Notes: a model not told the origin generated them from the sequence alone. A stretch of 64,000 bases of DNA from Pseudoalteromonas sp. '520P1 No. 423' (GCF_001269985.1 NZ_BBZB01000001.1:310001-374000), one strand, 5' to 3'. Shown: positions 49,662-59,104, counted from the stretch's first letter. Numbers and translations are program-made.

Positions 49662-49690
49662 TATTTTTAGCATTAAACCAAAACAAAAAA

Positions 49691-49716
49691 GCCAACAATA
49701 TATAAATATTGATGGC
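49691..49716 (-). terminator. Terminator of the desulfurase fusion gene
   Basis: On the minus strand GCCATCAATAT / ATATTGTTGGC followed by TTTTTTG, 20 bases past the stop codon. Confidence 0.75.
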
Positions 49717-49735
49717 TTTACTAAATGATTAAAGT

Positions 49736-52003
49736 TTAGTTATTTAAAGCGTAACCGCCTTTTAAATGACCTACGTTTTTATAGCCTAAACGTGCCAATG
49801 CTTGCGCTGCAATATGAGAGCGACTGCCACTACGACATACTAATACTAGTTGCTCAGACTTATCTTGATGTGCACCAATAAAATCAACCAAACGCGTAAG
49901 CGGTACGTTTATACCAAATTTTTGCGCATGTCCTAATGCATATTCATGTGGTTCTCTAATATCAATTAGCGTCATATCACCTGACTGAGACATAGCATCA
50001 GATAAAGTTTGCGAGTTATAATCAATAACAGGTTTTGTATTGCAAGACTCTACAAACGCACCACACATGATTTCACTGCCCGTTTCATCATTAATATTAG
50101 TATCTAGCGCTGTTTTTTCTGTTACAAAATCGGCAACTGTAATCTCTTTATTAATCACGCGAGATAATAAGCAGTTACGACCCATCTCTGCCGCTATGGT
50201 GGTCACAAATTCATTATGATAATCATGGCTAGCACATAACAAACTGTCAGTGCCTACTATGCTGTGTAATAGCTGAATACTTTGTAGCATTTGCTCTGAA
50301 CTACTTGTTGAGAAGTTAGTTCGCCCTAAGCTGCCCATTAAAATCATATCGCCACAGAATACATACTCTGTTTTAAGCTGGTTATTTACTTCAGAGCATA
50401 AAACTAAACTAATGCTATCATCGGTATGACCTGGCGTTGCTACTTTTACTAAGTATTTTTCGCCCACTTTGATCATAGGGTAGCTTTGACCATTTAATAT
50501 TTTAGCGTCACAGTGAACTGGCCAACCTAATGCACCTGTTTTTTGTGACAAATCTAAATTATCAACCAATTGACCGCGATCAGATACATGATCGGCATGA
50601 CCATGAGTATCAATCACCGCAGTTAACGTTAAATTTTGGCAATTTAATACGGTTGATAATCTTTCAGTGATTTCTGCAAGCGGGTCAATTACTACCGCAG
50701 ATTTTGTTGCTTGATCTACATATAACCAAGTACAACTACCACCAACTTTAAACTGCACTAAACCTGCCAGATCTGCGCGAGGATTTAAATCATCTGCATC
50801 AAGGGTTAAACAGCTTTGACCTAAAGCTTGTGCTGATTGAATAATACGCTCACACGCCATATCAATTTGATCTTGTGTCATCGCAGGGCCAAACGACATA
50901 CGGATCGCCGACTCACTTTGCCATGCAGGTAAACCCATAGCATCTAATACAAAACTACGTGTTACTTTAGAGCTACAAGCAGAACCTGAACTCACACGAA
51001 TATTAGCCGCATCAAATAAATCCATAATTTCTTTAGAGCTAAAACCAGGAATCGCAAAATTTAACGTGGTAGGCACGCTATTTTCAAAGCTATGATTAAA
51101 TACCACTTCAGGAAAAGACTGCTTAAGTGCTGCAACTAATTGCGCTCTAAAATTATGTAGTTGCTCAACATCAGTAAAAGATTCATCGTTAGTTGATAAC
51201 AACATATCAAAAATCACATTCAATGCCGCTAAGCCCGGTAAATTCTCAGTACCAGAGCGCAAACCACCTTCTTGACCGCCACCAGCAATAAATGGTGTAA
51301 AAGGTGCATTTTCACGAATATAAACAAAACCTATGCCTTTAGGGCCATATAATTTATGACCACTAAACGGTGCGTAATCAATACTCGTATTGGCTAAATC
51401 TAAAGATGTTTTACCAAGTGCTTGAACACAATCAACCATCCAGTAAATACCGGCGTTATTATCACGTATTACTTTTTCTAAACGTGCTAAATCTTGATAA
51501 ACGCCAGTCTCATTATTCACCGCCATAGTACAAATCATTAAAGCATTGGGTACTTCATTAGCAATAAACTCTAAATCTAAATCACCATCACGATTAACCG
51601 GAATCGCTTTTACTTCTGCATTAATTTCAAGAATATTATTCCAATGCTTTAACGACTCAGGTACCGCTTTATGCTCAGTTGCGCCATATAAAATCGTGTA
51701 CTTTTTACCAGCTTGCATTTGCGACTTAGCACTATAAAGCCCAGATAAAATACCTGTTTGAATACCTTCAGTCGCACCACTGGTAAAAATAACCTCTCCA
51801 TTACCTGACCCTAAAACCTGTTTAGCCTTATCACGCGCATTATCCATAATCTGCTTCGCTTGCAGACCAGAAATATGGCTACTACTTGGATTACCAAACA
51901 TCGTTTCCATCGTCGTTAAAGCCGCAGCTGCAGCTTGTGGCAATACCGGCGTCGTTGCATTGGCATCAAGATAAATTTGGCTTAAAGATTTTTGGACGGT
52001 CAT
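49736..52003 (-). CDS. Cysteine desulfurase / persulfide-dioxygenase-like MBL / rhodanese fusion
   Basis: One 755-residue chain with three sulfur enzymes. 1-395: NifS/IscS-type cysteine desulfurase, PLP lysine K217 in PFSGHKLYGPKG, catalytic Cys343 in SSGSACSS. 410-620: metallo-beta-lactamase domain of the ETHE1/glyoxalase II type with DTHGHADH (465-472), H526 in TPGHTDD, D552 and H593. 660-755: rhodanese with active Cys723 in VCRSGSRS. All key residues are present, so sulfur could pass as persulfide from cysteine to oxidation (sulfite) or to a thiol acceptor within one protein. No isc/suf partners nearby. Start ATG 52003. Confidence 0.92.
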   Translation of the reverse strand: MTVQKSLSQIYLDANATTPVLPQAAAAALTTMETMFGNPSSSHISGLQAKQIMDNARDKAKQVLGSGNGEVIFTSGATEGIQTGILSGLYSAKSQMQAGKKYTILYGATEHKAVPESLKHWNNILEINAEVKAIPVNRDGDLDLEFIANEVPNALMICTMAVNNETGVYQDLARLEKVIRDNNAGIYWMVDCVQALGKTSLDLANTSIDYAPFSGHKLYGPKGIGFVYIRENAPFTPFIAGGGQEGGLRSGTENLPGLAALNVIFDMLLSTNDESFTDVEQLHNFRAQLVAALKQSFPEVVFNHSFENSVPTTLNFAIPGFSSKEIMDLFDAANIRVSSGSACSSKVTRSFVLDAMGLPAWQSESAIRMSFGPAMTQDQIDMACERIIQSAQALGQSCLTLDADDLNPRADLAGLVQFKVGGSCTWLYVDQATKSAVVIDPLAEITERLSTVLNCQNLTLTAVIDTHGHADHVSDRGQLVDNLDLSQKTGALGWPVHCDAKILNGQSYPMIKVGEKYLVKVATPGHTDDSISLVLCSEVNNQLKTEYVFCGDMILMGSLGRTNFSTSSSEQMLQSIQLLHSIVGTDSLLCASHDYHNEFVTTIAAEMGRNCLLSRVINKEITVADFVTEKTALDTNINDETGSEIMCGAFVESCNTKPVIDYNSQTLSDAMSQSGDMTLIDIREPHEYALGHAQKFGINVPLTRLVDFIGAHQDKSEQLVLVCRSGSRSHIAAQALARLGYKNVGHLKGGYALNN

Positions 52004-52450
52004 ATACAGGCTCTTTATATTGATTCAATCAAATATAACTAAATGATATAAGTAATTACATATAGCTATATTAACAAGATAACATCACGATTCAAGCTTT
52101 AATTTTTGTTCAAATTGAGCAAAATCAAAACAAGCCATATAAAACAGGTGTATAGAGGTTTTTTAAAAACAATAAAATCTGATGAAATTTTGAGCTTTTA
52201 TTAAAGAGGGTAAAACAAAGGAAAGCTTGGTGGTTAAGGTTAAGTCATACAAAAAGATATAAGGTAATAAATATGATGACCGATTAAACGCAAAACCTTT
52301 TTAGTTTTGTGTTTTCAAGGGGGAATCAAAATATGAATTGAAACGCATCACTTTGGGGTATTTTGATTCATATCTGAACTATTCCAATGTTGGCTTTTTC
52401 AGTTATACAATTCAATTTGTATCCCACAATCAATAGCACTTAATAGTTCT
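52004..52450. other. Intergenic region with a long inverted repeat
   Basis: No gene seen. GAATCAAAATA (52323-52333) and TATTTTGATTC (52359-52369) form an 11-bp stem with a 25-base loop. The part near 52004 should hold the fusion gene's promoter. Confidence 0.5.
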
Positions 52451-53659
52451 CTAAAGTTTAAATCTATTTCTCAAACCCAAACCAAACAAGAAAATAGATA
52501 GGTATGAAACCCCCGAGTGGGTATAGCCAAACAAAGTATAGTAATCTGGCACACCATCAGGATATAAACTCTTTTGAGCCTCTTGTTTTGTGCCTTTTGA
52601 AAGTGAGATAAATGGGGTTGAAAGCGCCACCGATAAAGTAAGTGACTTTTCAAATCTATGCTTAAGTTTTGAGTCGTTAGTCTGAACCCAATTAAAAAGG
52701 ACAAACAAAGAAATTGAAATTAATAACAAGCAAAATGGCTTTAATATACTCTGACCATAATTACTTGTTATTGAAAAGAGCTTATCCAATAACGATTGAA
52801 GACTATTCAACTCTCCCCACCTTCTCGCTCTTTGCTCATCAGCATGAAACGCTAAGGCTTTTTTGTGCTTCTTGTTGGACTCTGCTATTTCTTTTAACCT
52901 GCAAAGACACTCAGCATCTTCAGTCTCAACTGGTTTACGAAAACAGCAAATTTTAGCCGTTCTTCTTAATTTAACGTTTAACTGGCTTAAATCAACATGG
53001 TGACTTGTTTTTGTCAGTCGCAGATCTGGCACGCAGTCAAAATCCCCTTTTAACTCTAATATCTTTGCAAATGACGCCCCTTGAAATGAGAGCTTATCTA
53101 CTCTGACACCTTCTTTATTGGTATTATCAAAGTGAACACTTTCATTAAAGATTGCTTTATAAAAAACTATTTCTCTGGGTTGACTTGATGCAATATCTTT
53201 AGAGGCAGAGTCATCTTCTAACATAAGGTTAAGGTCTTTTTCGAACACCGCATTAGAGCAATCTAATTTAGACTTAAAAATAGCTTTATTAAAAAATGTC
53301 GTTCCTGAAAAAGTAGCTCCTCTAAAATTAACGCATTTATGAAATGTTACACCTTGAAAGTTTACATCACCTCTAAATTGAGTATGTTGAAAATTAGCAT
53401 ATGAATAGAAGTTTGATTTCGTAAATGTGGTTTTGTCATTGAAGATAAAATGTGAAAAGCTAATTGACCTAGCTAAATTAAGAAGCTCAGTGATTTCTGT
53501 ATCGTTAACGTACTTCTCTTTTAATTTCTCTAAGTCAAAATCAATGTTATCAAGCTTGATATGAGTATTTTCATTTTCCTTAAAGAAGTCATTCCATGGC
53601 CCAGAGCCTTGTAATATTAATTTTAGCGCTTCCCTTTCATGTAGCACATCGAATTCCAT
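52451..53659 (-). CDS. Pentapeptide-repeat membrane protein
   Basis: 402 residues. Residues 85-215 contain pentapeptide-type A(N/D)LxF-like repeats (FYSYANFQHTQFRGDVNFQ; CVNFRGATFSGTTFFNKAIF), which form a right-handed beta-helix. A Cys-rich link (KICCFRKPVETEDAECLC) and a charged helix lead to two or three membrane helices (LKPFCLLLISISLFVLF and the C-terminal GVSYLSIFLFGLGL) flanking an ion-channel-like loop. Function unknown; some pentapeptide proteins with this C-terminus are annotated as channel-like. No partner gene. Confidence 0.8.
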   Translation of the reverse strand: MEFDVLHEREALKLILQGSGPWNDFFKENENTHIKLDNIDFDLEKLKEKYVNDTEITELLNLARSISFSHFIFNDKTTFTKSNFYSYANFQHTQFRGDVNFQGVTFHKCVNFRGATFSGTTFFNKAIFKSKLDCSNAVFEKDLNLMLEDDSASKDIASSQPREIVFYKAIFNESVHFDNTNKEGVRVDKLSFQGASFAKILELKGDFDCVPDLRLTKTSHHVDLSQLNVKLRRTAKICCFRKPVETEDAECLCRLKEIAESNKKHKKALAFHADEQRARRWGELNSLQSLLDKLFSITSNYGQSILKPFCLLLISISLFVLFNWVQTNDSKLKHRFEKSLTLSVALSTPFISLSKGTKQEAQKSLYPDGVPDYYTLFGYTHSGVSYLSIFLFGLGLRNRFKL

Positions 53660-54287
53660 TAACCTAACGCCCCTAACATCATTTTCAGAAGTTATAATTT
53701 AATATATTTCAACTTATTAAGCATCATTTACATGATTTTATGATTAAAAAAACAACGGAAAAAAAACAACGGGGTCAAAAAAACAACGGGGTCAGGTCTT
53801 GCATCGTGCACAAATATCAATTTTGACTCCAATTTCCCTTTAATCACACCTGAAAAGTTTTAATTGATGAGCAATAGCAAACAGGATGTTTGCTAAGTCA
53901 TGCTTGCTACATGGACGTAGCTCTCATGACGTTTGCGTTCACATAAATTGAAAGTTTGAAGATCAGTGTGCCAATTATTTATAAAAGCAGGGGCGACTTT
54001 TTGTTATGAAATACGTCCTGTATTTCACCCTACGGGTCAGCTAAAACTGTTCAAATTTATTCCCGATAAATTTGTGGTTCATTCTTTTTGGTCTTTGTTT
54101 TAGAAGGGAGTAAAAGAATGAACAAAAAACCGAGTTGAACTCAGGCTTAAAATCAAACTCACAAACAAGATTCCCGATAAAACACCTCGGGAATGACGGA
54201 TGAAAGTTGCTATGTAAAAACTAATAACTGAGTTCAACCACAAATATCAAACAACACTATTGGTGGCTAAAGCCATTCCTATATTAA
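53660..54287. other. Repeat-rich intergenic region
   Basis: No gene seen in about 630 bases. Contains ACAACGGGGTCA-type direct repeats (53750-53800, ending GGGGTCAGGTCTTGCATC), a GTTCATTCTTTT / AAAAGAATGAAC inverted repeat (54077-54123), a GAAATACGTCCTGTATTTC palindrome near 54007, and a CCCGAT..CGGG palindrome (54169-54197). The GGGGTCAGGTCTTGCAT string is of the kind seen beside REP-associated Y1 transposases, so this may be a dump of transposon traces. Confidence 0.55.
54169..54197. repeat. Palindromic repeat, copy of the 49.4-kb family
   Basis: AGATTCCCGATAAAACACCT plus CGGGAATGAC; in reverse it matches 49431-49460 almost base for base. Confidence 0.65.
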
Positions 54288-54509
54288 TTACGAATTCCCA
54301 CCATCTACAACTGAAACCTGAACTGTACCAACATTTTCAATAGCTACTTTTAAATCTTTAGTACCAAAAGCAACTGATGCACCTAATAATGAACGAGCAA
54401 TACCATCTAAAATTTGCTCTGGGCTCAAATCCAATTCATCACATTTAGTTGAAATTACATCCATTAACTCTTGTGATTGCACATCACTAATACTGCTTTC
54501 TTGTGTCAA
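54288..54509 (-). CDS. Small acidic protein, first of two 73-residue paralogues
   Basis: 73 residues, about 90 percent identical by eye to the protein at 56925-57146. Pattern: SSISDVQSQELMDVIS, two near-central Cys/Asp positions (TKCDELDLSPEQ), a helix (DGIARSLLGASVAFG) and a beta-rich tail (VQVSVVDG). No signal or membrane helix, so cytoplasmic. No family recognised. It ends just before the YjgN gene region and points away from it. Conserved coding between the copies with mostly silent or mild changes argues that both are real genes. Confidence 0.75.
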   Translation of the reverse strand: MTQESSISDVQSQELMDVISTKCDELDLSPEQILDGIARSLLGASVAFGTKDLKVAIENVGTVQVSVVDGGNS

Positions 54510-54610
54510 AATTTAAACCTCATTAATTATTATATTGATACTGATATTTAGCATTAAAGTAATTCTACACATTCGTTGTAAACGGTGCTAACTCAACTGG
54601 TTTTTAAATG

Positions 54611-54638
54611 CCATTCGCGGCTAAAGCCAGCTCCTACA
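54611..54638. repeat. REP-like element
   Basis: CCATTCGCGGCTAAAGCCAG followed by CTCCTACA; GGCTAAAGCC core palindrome as in dispersed repeats of Alteromonadales. A shorter form (GTGGCTAAAGCCATTCCTA) sits at 54262-54280. Confidence 0.5.
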
Positions 54639-54774
54639 CCTTACCCTATAACCACATTTTAAAACGCCATGTGAAATATTTAGTTACTGTACCTGTAACA
54701 AAGTATGTATACTATCTACCGCTTACTTCACATCTGTTGAAGTAAGATTAAAACAATAACATCAAGGAAATAAG

Positions 54775-55809
54775 ATGAACACAGAAGTGCCAGAGAACGC
54801 ATCTATAACACACGGTGCTGATGCACCAAAACAAACTAGCATTCTAAATTTTGAGTTCCGTGGAGACGGAATGGAATATTTCAAAATTTGGATTGTGAAT
54901 ATATTATTAACCATAGTCACTTTAGGTATTTATTCAGCTTGGGCTACGGTAAGAAATAATCGTTACTTTTATTCAAATCTATATTTAGAAAATACTAACT
55001 TTCGCTATCTAGCAGATCCGATCACCATATTAAAAGGTCGAATTATCGCAATAGTCGCTTTTATTGCTTACTATGTTGCAAGTATTTATGCCCCTATCTT
55101 TGGAGTGATGATTGCCATAGCACTCGTGTTTGCCATTCCTTATTTTGTGAATCAATCAGTGGCATTTACTAATAGAATGTCGGCATATAAAAACATACAA
55201 TTTCGCTTTAAAGGCTCTTATGGCGAAGCCTTTATGGTGATTTATATTTGGCCATTATTAGGTGTGTTAACATTGGGCATTTTATATCCTTTAGCTATCC
55301 TTAAAGCCAATGAGTATTTTGTAAGAAATAGCGCATACGGTACAACTCAATTTGATTTTAAAGCGACTTATAAAGATTACGGCATGATCTTTTTAACTAT
55401 GATAGGCATTGCATTAGCAATTGGTATTCCTATGGGGTTACTCACTTATTTAGTACCAGCTTTTGCAATGATTTCTCCTTTTGTTATCTTTGCGGTTTAT
55501 TTTGGTTTATTTGTTTATTTTATGGTGTCTATGACCAATGTATTTTACGCAAGCTTAAGTTTAGTAGAACATAAATTTGATGCAAAACTAACAGTAACAG
55601 GGCAAACCAAAGTTATTTTAATCAACTTATTCTTTACCATTATCACTCTGGGCTTATACCTACCTGCAGCAAAAGTAAGAATGACTAAATATATCTGTTC
55701 ATGTATTACAATGCATGCGCAAGGTAGTTTAGACACCTTTACAGCAGCTGAAAAAGAAAATATCAGCGCATTAGGTGAAGAAATGGGTCAAGTATTTGAT
55801 TTTGCTTAA
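54775..55809 (+). CDS. YjgN family (DUF898) membrane protein
   Basis: 344 residues with about eight membrane helices and three DUF898-type repeats each starting near F(R/K)G..GEyf: FEFRGDGMEYFKIWIVNILL, FRFKGSYGEAFMVIYIWPLL, FDFKATYKDYGMIFLTMIG, each followed by a TLGIY(S/P)..A segment. AAGGAA precedes ATG 54775. The M48 protease gene begins 12 bases after its stop; this pairing of a DUF898 protein with an M48 protease is recurrent, which suggests a membrane quality-control unit with YjgN as partner or channel (inference). Confidence 0.88.
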   Translation: MNTEVPENASITHGADAPKQTSILNFEFRGDGMEYFKIWIVNILLTIVTLGIYSAWATVRNNRYFYSNLYLENTNFRYLADPITILKGRIIAIVAFIAYYVASIYAPIFGVMIAIALVFAIPYFVNQSVAFTNRMSAYKNIQFRFKGSYGEAFMVIYIWPLLGVLTLGILYPLAILKANEYFVRNSAYGTTQFDFKATYKDYGMIFLTMIGIALAIGIPMGLLTYLVPAFAMISPFVIFAVYFGLFVYFMVSMTNVFYASLSLVEHKFDAKLTVTGQTKVILINLFFTIITLGLYLPAAKVRMTKYICSCITMHAQGSLDTFTAAEKENISALGEEMGQVFDFA

Positions 55810-55821
55810 GCAAGGAACACC

Positions 55822-56856
55822 ATGTTAATAGACGGAATCTATTTAGATGGTAAAACCTCTAAACGCCATAATGCGCGTTTAGAGGTGATTAATGACCATA
55901 AACTCATACATATTCATTTGACTGATCAACAGCAATCACTGTGTTTTGATTTTAAACAATGCAATATAGAATCTCGCTTAGGCAATACACCTAGAGAAAT
56001 CGCTTTTACTGATGCGCAATTATTTATCACCGATAATAATGACGATGTTGATACTTTTTCTCAATGGCAGCATAGTAGCAATAACAAATCATTGTTATAT
56101 CGCTTAGAAAATAACTTGCCGATGATATCGGTATTTACGCTTGCCACGATTGTTTTTTTATATAGCGCCATTGTTTATGGGATCCCATCAGCAGCAAAAG
56201 TAATCGCGCATAATGCCCCTGGCTTTACTTCAGATAAGTTTTTTTCTAGCTTAGATGTGCTAGATAATACCGTATTTGAACCTTCTGAATTATCGTTGGA
56301 TAAACAGCAAGAAATTAGAGCATTAGCCTCACCGTATTTAGCACTGCATTCAGATTTAACACCTAAACTTGAATTTAGATCTGGCATGCAAGCAAATGCA
56401 CTGGCTTTACCTAACGGTGTTATCGTATTCACTGATGAGTTTGTTAAGTTGGCACAATCTGATGATCAATTAGTTGCTGTTTTGTTTCACGAATTAGGTC
56501 ACTTGAAACATAAACACATGACGCAAAGAATATTACAAGATGCCATGATCACACTTATGGTAGTGTTTATCACTGGTGATGTTGAGACTTTTGATTTAAT
56601 TACAGGTTTGCCTACTTTAATTTTAGATATGTCTTACTCAAGGGAATTTGAGATTGAAGCAGATAATTACGCACTACAGCAGCTCGATAAACATAATATT
56701 CCATTACAAAGCTTTGTATCAATTATGAGAAATTTAGAAAGTTATTATCAAGCAGATGATGATTCGCAATCAGGTTCTTTCACTGATTTTCTATCAACTC
56801 ATCCAAGCACCGAGCAAAGAGTTAAATTAGCAGAGCAGTTTAAATCCGCATTATAA
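55822..56856 (+). CDS. M48 family zinc metalloprotease, membrane-anchored
   Basis: 344 residues: N-terminal small beta domain (about 1-80), one membrane helix (VFTLATIVFLYSAIVYG), then an M48 catalytic domain with HELGH (H223, E224, H227) and the third ligand Glu in SREFEIEADNYAL. THPST near the end is the usual M48 substrate-cleft segment. In an operon with YjgN. The catalytic domain is predicted periplasmic if the N-terminal domain is cytoplasmic. Confidence 0.9.
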   Translation: MLIDGIYLDGKTSKRHNARLEVINDHKLIHIHLTDQQQSLCFDFKQCNIESRLGNTPREIAFTDAQLFITDNNDDVDTFSQWQHSSNNKSLLYRLENNLPMISVFTLATIVFLYSAIVYGIPSAAKVIAHNAPGFTSDKFFSSLDVLDNTVFEPSELSLDKQQEIRALASPYLALHSDLTPKLEFRSGMQANALALPNGVIVFTDEFVKLAQSDDQLVAVLFHELGHLKHKHMTQRILQDAMITLMVVFITGDVETFDLITGLPTLILDMSYSREFEIEADNYALQQLDKHNIPLQSFVSIMRNLESYYQADDDSQSGSFTDFLSTHPSTEQRVKLAEQFKSAL

Positions 56857-56878
56857 TTTATCAATCAAACTAAATACA

Positions 56879-56902
56879 AAAGGCGCTTTATCGCGCCTTT
56901 TT
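56879..56902. terminator. Bidirectional terminator
   Basis: AAAGGCGC tttatc GCGCCTTT then TTATA; lies between the converging protease and 73-residue protein genes. Confidence 0.85.
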
Positions 56903-56924
56903 ATATCATTTAAATTCAATGTCA

Positions 56925-57146
56925 TTATGAATCTTCACCATCAACAACAGACACCTGAACCATACCAACATTTTCAATATCTAATTTTAAATCTTTCGTG
57001 CCAAAAGCAACTGATGCACCTAATAAAGAACGGGCAATACCATCTAAAACCTGTTCTGGGCTCAAATCTAACTCATCACATTTAGTTGAAATAACATCCA
57101 TTAACTCTTGTGATTGAACATCACTAATACTGCTATCTTGTGCCAA
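56925..57146 (-). CDS. Small acidic protein, second of two 73-residue paralogues
   Basis: Differs from the copy at 54288 in only a few residues (MAQDSSISDV versus MTQESSISDV; LKLDIENVGMV versus LKVAIENVGTV; tail DGEDS versus DGGNS). Lies convergent with the M48 protease gene and separated from it by a terminator. The pair brackets the YjgN/M48 operon, both copies on the minus strand. Unknown function, cytoplasmic. Confidence 0.75.
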   Translation of the reverse strand: MAQDSSISDVQSQELMDVISTKCDELDLSPEQVLDGIARSLLGASVAFGTKDLKLDIENVGMVQVSVVDGEDS

Positions 57147-57278
57147 AATTTCACCCTTAACTTAGATTTACTGTGTCAGTTTAAATAATTTTATATATTA
57201 GCTATAAATACATATAATTAGAATGCTTTTGTGAGCATGAAATATTGGCAAGATAGTTAAGTAAATCACATAAAAATA

Positions 57279-58016
57279 TCAAAAACCTAAACGTGTTTTT
57301 AGCACTTGTAAATTACGCCTTGAAATAGAAATTGGCGTTATGTGATTTAGTTCAATTTCGCAGGTATCTCCTACCCCTAAATCAGTTTGCGTAACAGAAT
57401 TTAAATTAACAATTTGCTGGCGATTTGCTTGTAAAAAATCACTTTCAGGCAGTCGATTTAAAATATTCACTAACGGCTTTTTAATGTAGGCATTTTTTTT
57501 ACCAAAAAAAACGCGCGTATAGTTTTTACAACTTTCAAAATAATCTATATCAGCCAATGGTACTAAATGACAATGTTCACCATCTTTAATAAAGACTTTA
57601 CTGGTCATGGTTAGCTTTATTTCTGGCTCAACTTCTTTAGGTGTTACATATTCAGTATCTTGGTTGGATTGTGCTGTTAATTTAGCAACAGCATCGCTTA
57701 GTCGAGTTTTACTGATAGGTTTAAGCAAATAATCAACAACGTTATAATCAAAAGATCGCAATGCATGTTCATTATAGGCCGTAGTAAAAATCACTTTGGG
57801 TGAATAATTTAATTTCTCAAGTAAATCAAACCCACTTTCTCCTGGCATATGTATATCTAAAAATAATACATCGGGTTGCTTACTTTCTATTAGCGCTAGG
57901 GCACAGGCCACATTATCAGCATCACCTATCACATTTATTTCATCATAGGCCGCTAATAAGCGAATTAAACCATGGCGCGCTAAACGCGAATCTTCAATTA
58001 CGGCAGCATTTAACAT
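57279..58016 (-). CDS. LytTR-family response regulator
   Basis: 245 residues: receiver domain with phospho-acceptor D54 (LFLDIHMPG), conserved Lys in VDYLLKPIS, and a LytTR DNA-binding domain (about 140-245: FIKDGEHCHLVPLADIDYFE, DFLQANRQQIVNL). The start overlaps the end of the kinase gene by 7 bases. Expected to bind direct repeats upstream of its targets; the serine hydrolase and S41 genes next door are candidates. Confidence 0.93.
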   Translation of the reverse strand: MLNAAVIEDSRLARHGLIRLLAAYDEINVIGDADNVACALALIESKQPDVLFLDIHMPGESGFDLLEKLNYSPKVIFTTAYNEHALRSFDYNVVDYLLKPISKTRLSDAVAKLTAQSNQDTEYVTPKEVEPEIKLTMTSKVFIKDGEHCHLVPLADIDYFESCKNYTRVFFGKKNAYIKKPLVNILNRLPESDFLQANRQQIVNLNSVTQTDLGVGDTCEIELNHITPISISRRNLQVLKTRLGF

Positions 58017-59104
58017 CGACTTTCCTTAGGTAGCTCCAGAGTTGCAATAAATAAATTGTCTTTAACTTGAGTATTAAAAGAGGCTTTATTGCCATAAAGT
58101 AAATGTAAGCGGTCTCGAATATTGGCAATCCCTATTTGCATGCTCGAAACCGATACATCATTTTTTGTGGGTAATGTATTAGCTAAACTCAAAGTCAGTG
58201 TATTATCTGTTTGGCTTGAAGTGAGTTTAATTGTGCCTGCGGTTGTCGAACTTTCTACACCATATTTAACAGCGTTCTCAACTAATAATTGCAGCATCAT
58301 AGGTGGGATCATTAAGTTGTGGCTATTGTTAGGAACTTCGTTAATAAAGTTAAGTTTATCTTCATATTGCACTTTAATAAGTTGCATATATTTATTAAGC
58401 ATTGCTAACTCATCATTTAAAGAAACTTTGTTGGATTGCGAAATTTCTAATGCATAACGCAGTAATTCAGACAAATTCACCATCATATCATCAGCCATAT
58501 CAACTGATTCGGCAATCATAAAGCGTATATTATTGAGTGAGTTAAACAAAAAATGTGGATTAAGTTGCGTATTTAAATTTTCTAATTGTGCCGATTTTAA
58601 CGAATTAGCTAACTCTAAGCTTTTCATTTTTGCAGATAAGGCATGCCTTTGATGAGTAATACTGGTGTAAATAAAAATCCATGAACACATAAACAATTGT
58701 GTTTGTAACGATTGTTTAAGCATAAAAGCTGTTGAAAAGGCAGATAGTAATTGTGTACCTTTGCCAATATAAGCTTGATAAATAGGATTAAAATAAGGCA
58801 CAAAATAACATGTGATAATAATCACGCTGGTGATCAAAATCGAAAGCAAAGTACCAATAAATAACAAGCTTGGGATTTGCTTTCGATATTCAATTTGATA
58901 CCAAGAAAATGTATTAAATGTATACCTAAATACCAAAGCAAATAAGGTAAACAATCCCATAAACAAACACGATACCTTTGAAATATTGTGATTGATTTGA
59001 CCATTACTCATTGACGTAATTAGGTCAACACCAATAACAATAAATAAGGCACAGCAATGATAAATCCAAAAGGTAAAATCGCGCGGTAAAAACTTTATTT
59101 TCAT
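58010..59104 (-). CDS. LytS-type sensor histidine kinase (His_kinase family)
   Basis: 364 residues: four predicted membrane helices in the first 145 residues, then a dimerisation helix, the PF06580-type phospho-acceptor region LNPHFLFNSLNNIRF (H184) and a short HATPase domain (MMLQLLVENAVKYGVES; GIANIRDRLHLLYG). No large outside sensor domain, so the signal is probably in the membrane. It lies 39 bases after the serine hydrolase gene and overlaps the response regulator, giving a three-gene operon. Confidence 0.92.
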   Translation of the reverse strand: MKIKFLPRDFTFWIYHCCALFIVIGVDLITSMSNGQINHNISKVSCLFMGLFTLFALVFRYTFNTFSWYQIEYRKQIPSLLFIGTLLSILITSVIIITCYFVPYFNPIYQAYIGKGTQLLSAFSTAFMLKQSLQTQLFMCSWIFIYTSITHQRHALSAKMKSLELANSLKSAQLENLNTQLNPHFLFNSLNNIRFMIAESVDMADDMMVNLSELLRYALEISQSNKVSLNDELAMLNKYMQLIKVQYEDKLNFINEVPNNSHNLMIPPMMLQLLVENAVKYGVESSTTAGTIKLTSSQTDNTLTLSLANTLPTKNDVSVSSMQIGIANIRDRLHLLYGNKASFNTQVKDNLFIATLELPKESRC

